From the NCBI GenBank assembly GCA_016744295.1, contig JADGEQ010000037.1:1-64000 (forward strand): 64,000 nt of DNA, in the 5' to 3' direction. The stretch comes from Desulfobacteraceae bacterium (GTDB lineage Bacteria; Desulfobacterota; Desulfobacteria; Desulfobacterales; Desulfobacteraceae). Shown piece after piece: positions 60,793-64,000 of this stretch (the stretch's first letter is position 1; each line of letters begins with the position of its first letter). Below the pieces are notes generated by a model. That model saw only the letters and a list, made by a program, of their open reading frames with translations, searched no databases and had not been told where the DNA came from. A program made the translations under genes and the position numbers.

Positions 60793-63129
60793 TTAGAATC
60801 CTTTGAAGGGGTTGGGACCCATTTCTTCAACTTCTTCGACAAAGGCATTGATAATTTCGGGAAGTTTGTCATATTCATCAATGGCAATTTCTGCAAAGGC
60901 GACCCGCTCTTCTTCAAGTGCAAGGCTGGAAAGCGCATCCCCGATCTTTTTTACCCGAACTTCAGCCAGTTCAGAGCCCTTCATAAAATGACACTGGTAG
61001 TCATCCCCATGCTTACAGCCGATTAGAATAGCGCCGTCAAGACCCTGGGCCAGTGCATCTTTAATCCAGATGGTGTTGACAGAACCAAGACACCTGACCG
61101 GAATAAACCGTACATTGGGTGAATAATCCATGCGGTTCATACCCACCATATCAAGGGCAGGGAACGCATCATTTTCACAGATAAGGGCCAGAAATCTAAA
61201 GGGCGGCTCATCATAATCATCTTCAGAGGGGACGCTAATGGCCTTTACCTGGGAACCGATACTGTCAATGGTATAATCAGCAAAGGTAATAATTCTCTCG
61301 GGGCAGGCACCCATACAGGTTCCGCATCTTCGGCAGCGTGTGGGGTTGGCCTTGGGAGTCCCTTTTTCATCATCATCCAGGGCACCAAAGGGGCACTCAA
61401 CCGTACATCTCTTACACTGGGTGCATCTCTGAAAGAAGAAATCCGGATAGGTCATATCACCTGATCTGGGATGAACTGCCATGCCGCGGTTGGCACTTTC
61501 AATGCATTGGATGGCCTTGAGGGCTGCACCCGTTGCATCTTCAATGGATTCTTCAATGGTCATGGCCCGTCTGATGGCGCCAGCTGCATAAACACCGGTT
61601 CTCTGGGTCTCATAGGGAAAACAGATATAATTGGAATCTGCATATTGACCGAAAATATCGTTGTCTCTGAAGCCGGGTCCCTGCCTGTAGGCCAGGTTGA
61701 TGATGGGATCATCCTTGGTAACAGGTACCATACCGCCGGCAACAACAACCATGTCAGCCTTGATGGCCAGTTTTTCACCCAAAAGGGTATTGGTGGCGGT
61801 GACGGCAAGTGAACTGCCCTGGGCAGAAACTTCTGTAACCGCTCCCTTGGTCATGAAAACACCGTCATCTTGCTGCATGCTTTTGTAGAAATACTCCTGG
61901 AGGCCCGGAGTTCTCATGTGCTGGTAAATGATATAGGCTTTACCGTCTGCATAATCATCCCGAACATATTTGGCCTGTTTCAGGGCCACCATGCTGGTAA
62001 CGGAACCGCAATATTCAAAATCCGCATCATCTTCATCCTTGCCCGGAGACTGGATGAAAACAATATTTTTGGCTTCTTTGCCGTCGGAGGGTTTGACAAT
62101 TTTCCCCTTGGCTGCAATCCGTTCAAACTCTTCATTGGAAACCACATCGGGAAGATCTATGCCAAGGTGAGCATATTCTTCGCCTTCAAGAACTGCTGGA
62201 CGCCATCCGGCTGCCAGAATCACTGAACCATACAGTTCGCCGTTGGGATCCAATTGAAGAATATCTTCCCGTCCTTCATTGTATTCCAGATATTTGGCAT
62301 GGGCAGCTTCTGCATCCAATTCTTTTCCTGCTTCATCCACCAGCATCTCGGGTGGACACGGAAAGGGAACGTCAAAGGGGATTTTCTCGCCGGGGGTTTT
62401 AAAGGTCACGGTTAACTCACCGGGCTGTCCGGCAATACGGGCAACTTCAGTGTTGGTTCTAACATCAATGTTTGAAAAGGATCCGACTTCCTTGATCATG
62501 GCTTCCACTACAGGTGCCTGGAGAGACTCAAATGGCTCTGCAACGGGCATCTGGCTGCGAAGTTTGCTTGCATATCCGCCAAGGGCCGCTGTTTTTTCGA
62601 CAATGGTAACCTCGTAGCCTGTTTTAGCCGCATCAAGGGCTGCTGCCATACCGGTAACACCACCGCCCAGAACCAGGATTTTTCTGGAAAAAGACTCTGT
62701 CTGATAGGCTTCGGGAAGGGTCACTTTTTCAACACGGATCATGCCCATTTTGATATAGTCTTCAGCCTTCATCTGGATGGGGTCAAAATGCTCCTCATCA
62801 TCCTTCTGATCTTCGGTGAGTGCCGGGTAAGTCTCTCTGGAATGGGGCCATACAACCCCCTCTCTCAAATTGGCTCTTTCCACAATACAGTTGGCAAAGT
62901 TGAACACGTCAAAGTTGACCCGTCTGGAGCAAGCTCCAATGACCATTGCATTTACCTTGCCGTCATCCACATCTTTCTGGATGAGTTCCACGCCTTCTTT
63001 GGAGCACAAGAACGGATGGGTGGTACAATTTACGCCCTCTTCATCGGGGACATCGACAAGCGCTTCCATGTCGAGTGTATCGCCGATCCCACAGCCTGTG
63101 CATATATATACGCCGTATTTTTTATCCAT
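60793..63129 (-). CDS. qmoB: Quinone-interacting membrane-bound oxidoreductase subunit QmoB
   Basis: About 778 residues from ATG 63129 with GGAGGTAAGG upstream. HdrA-like flavoprotein: a Cys-containing N-domain (YGVYICTGCGIGDTLDMEAL), FAD Rossmann motif KILVLGGGVTGMAAALDAAK, two [4Fe-4S] motifs (CTQCKRCTVECPFG and CRRCGTCMGACPE) and a C-terminal MvhD-like domain (VRFIPVRCLGSVNTIWIKDA, GAILIGCKHGDDYQCHFMKG) that may hold a [2Fe-2S] cluster. Together with QmoA it forms the cytoplasmic arm of the complex that serves AprAB. Six bases separate it from qmoA. Confidence 0.97.
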   Translation of the reverse strand: MDKKYGVYICTGCGIGDTLDMEALVDVPDEEGVNCTTHPFLCSKEGVELIQKDVDDGKVNAMVIGACSRRVNFDVFNFANCIVERANLREGVVWPHSRETYPALTEDQKDDEEHFDPIQMKAEDYIKMGMIRVEKVTLPEAYQTESFSRKILVLGGGVTGMAAALDAAKTGYEVTIVEKTAALGGYASKLRSQMPVAEPFESLQAPVVEAMIKEVGSFSNIDVRTNTEVARIAGQPGELTVTFKTPGEKIPFDVPFPCPPEMLVDEAGKELDAEAAHAKYLEYNEGREDILQLDPNGELYGSVILAAGWRPAVLEGEEYAHLGIDLPDVVSNEEFERIAAKGKIVKPSDGKEAKNIVFIQSPGKDEDDADFEYCGSVTSMVALKQAKYVRDDYADGKAYIIYQHMRTPGLQEYFYKSMQQDDGVFMTKGAVTEVSAQGSSLAVTATNTLLGEKLAIKADMVVVAGGMVPVTKDDPIINLAYRQGPGFRDNDIFGQYADSNYICFPYETQRTGVYAAGAIRRAMTIEESIEDATGAALKAIQCIESANRGMAVHPRSGDMTYPDFFFQRCTQCKRCTVECPFGALDDDEKGTPKANPTRCRRCGTCMGACPERIITFADYTIDSIGSQVKAISVPSEDDYDEPPFRFLALICENDAFPALDMVGMNRMDYSPNVRFIPVRCLGSVNTIWIKDALAQGLDGAILIGCKHGDDYQCHFMKGSELAEVRVKKIGDALSSLALEEERVAFAEIAIDEYDKLPEIINAFVEEVEEMGPNPFKGF

Positions 63130-63134
63130 GGTCC

Positions 63135-64000
63135 TTACCTCCTTACAAGGGTCTGAATGGCTTTAAGTGCCATGCCAGTGGCATTCTGGTTAGATGTTAC
63201 GACATCGGCAGGTTTATTGGCACACCCTGCTGCAAACATGCCGCCTTTTGAAAAGTCATTCACAATAAAGCCTTCTTCATTATACACAAGATCGGCATTG
63301 GGTTTGTCAATGGCGCAGGTGGGCTGCATACCGGTTGCAAGCACCAACAGGTCCACTGTTTGTCTGACCTTTTCACCTGTTATGGTATCTTCAGCCACAA
63401 GATTTATGTTTCCGCTGCCTGCCTCTTCACTGACTTCAGCCACTTTTCCTTTGACAAAGAAAATGTTCTCATCTGCCTTGAGGTTGGCATAGAATTTTTC
63501 ATATTTCAGGCCCGGGGTTCTAAGATCGATATAATAGATATAAATCTTGGCATTAGGGTACTGAGCTCTCAGATAGGTGGCATGTTTTAAAGAAGCCATG
63601 CAGCAGATATAAGAACAATAGGAAAGATGATTTTCATCTCTGGAACCTGCACATTGTGCAAATGCTATGGTTTCAGGTGCCTTGTCGTCGGAAGGGCGTA
63701 AGATTTTACCGTTCGTGGGGCCGTTTAAGGATGCCAGTCTTTCCAACATCATGTTGGTCACAACATTCTGGTAGCGGCCGAACCCCAGGTTGTCGATCTT
63801 GGTGGCGTCATAGGGCTGCCATCCTGTGTTCCAAACAATGGCACCAACCTTGAGATCCATGGTTTTTTCTTCCATGTCAAAGTCAACGGCATCATATTTA
63901 CAGGCTTCCTTGACCTTGTCCCGGTCATCGGTTCCCATGGCAGGATCCATGACATATCTTTGGGGGAATGCCATGTTGTGGGGAAGGTAAGCAGCTTTCC
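63135..64000 (-). CDS. qmoA: Quinone-interacting membrane-bound oxidoreductase subunit QmoA, C-terminal part (runs off the right edge)
   Basis: About 288 residues visible, open to the window end (AAYLPHNMAFPQRYVMDPAM). HdrA-like sequence: KVGAIVWNTGWQPYDATKID, IAFAQCAGSRDENHLSYCSY (HdrA-type CAGSRD motif with Cys residues), ICCMASLKHATYLRAQYPNA and an FAD-binding end (DLLVLATGMQPTCAID, GGMFAAGCANKPADVVTSNQ). QmoA is the first flavoprotein subunit and its gene normally follows aprBA, which would lie to the right. The N-terminal FAD motif is outside. Confidence 0.95.
   Translation of the reverse strand, partial: KAAYLPHNMAFPQRYVMDPAMGTDDRDKVKEACKYDAVDFDMEEKTMDLKVGAIVWNTGWQPYDATKIDNLGFGRYQNVVTNMMLERLASLNGPTNGKILRPSDDKAPETIAFAQCAGSRDENHLSYCSYICCMASLKHATYLRAQYPNAKIYIYYIDLRTPGLKYEKFYANLKADENIFFVKGKVAEVSEEAGSGNINLVAEDTITGEKVRQTVDLLVLATGMQPTCAIDKPNADLVYNEEGFIVNDFSKGGMFAAGCANKPADVVTSNQNATGMALKAIQTLVRR

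Overview
The window reads as chromosome of a Gram-negative, anaerobic sulfate-reducing bacterium of the Desulfobacterota, most like a Desulfobacter/Desulfobacula relative. The main evidence is a qmoABC operon at the right edge (the quinone-interacting membrane oxidoreductase that serves APS reductase in sulfate reducers), supported by a LolA lipoprotein carrier, a TonB-dependent receptor and the housekeeping gene types present. The genus is an inference; no rRNA is present.

Left part (1 to about 15 kb) is accessory and visibly worn. It opens with the N-terminus of an HflK-like protein leaving the window, then relics of an RND exporter and an AraC regulator. A minus-strand set follows: ECF sigma factor, TonB-dependent receptor, a methylase-like N-terminal scrap abutting an N-terminally cut amino-acid permease, a heme-copper-oxidase-like membrane domain fused to a periplasmic binding domain, and an ABC-2 exporter pair. 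Rightward from the sigma factor promoter region lies a three-gene MoxR ATPase / VWA / unknown module. Next come an M23 peptidase that has lost its catalytic core, a relic of a second NicO tail, and a NicO (Ni/Co) permease with its DUF1007 partner. Several of these genes look like products of internal deletion, which is the most unusual property of this stretch.

The middle (15 to 40 kb) is mostly intact metabolism and housekeeping: a DUF2325 protein, typA, a proline dehydrogenase-like gene, a solitary trpB, an aminotransferase, a Nudix hydrolase, a metallo-beta-lactamase-fold hydrolase, a GntR-regulated operon for a two-subunit amine or opine/proline-type dehydrogenase carrying many Fe-S motifs, a YgiQ radical SAM protein, an orphan sensor kinase, a DMT exporter, a phosphoribosyltransferase-like protein of unknown role, radA-rlmE-yebC, nadA, lolA and an acyl-CoA synthetase.

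The right part holds protein quality control (SRP RNA with its own promoter, grpE-dnaK; tig-clpP-clpX-lon), an iron alcohol dehydrogenase with divergent AraC regulator, a decayed integrase beside tRNA-Pro, a short divergent Rho, a tRNA-Val/tRNA-Asp unit with clear promoter and terminator, leuB, a cold-shock protein and qmoABC. QmoABC moves electrons between menaquinone and APS reductase; the trigger factor, Clp and Lon genes form one folding and proteolysis block. Start codons given here were chosen from ribosome binding sites where possible, and many differ from the longest open frame.
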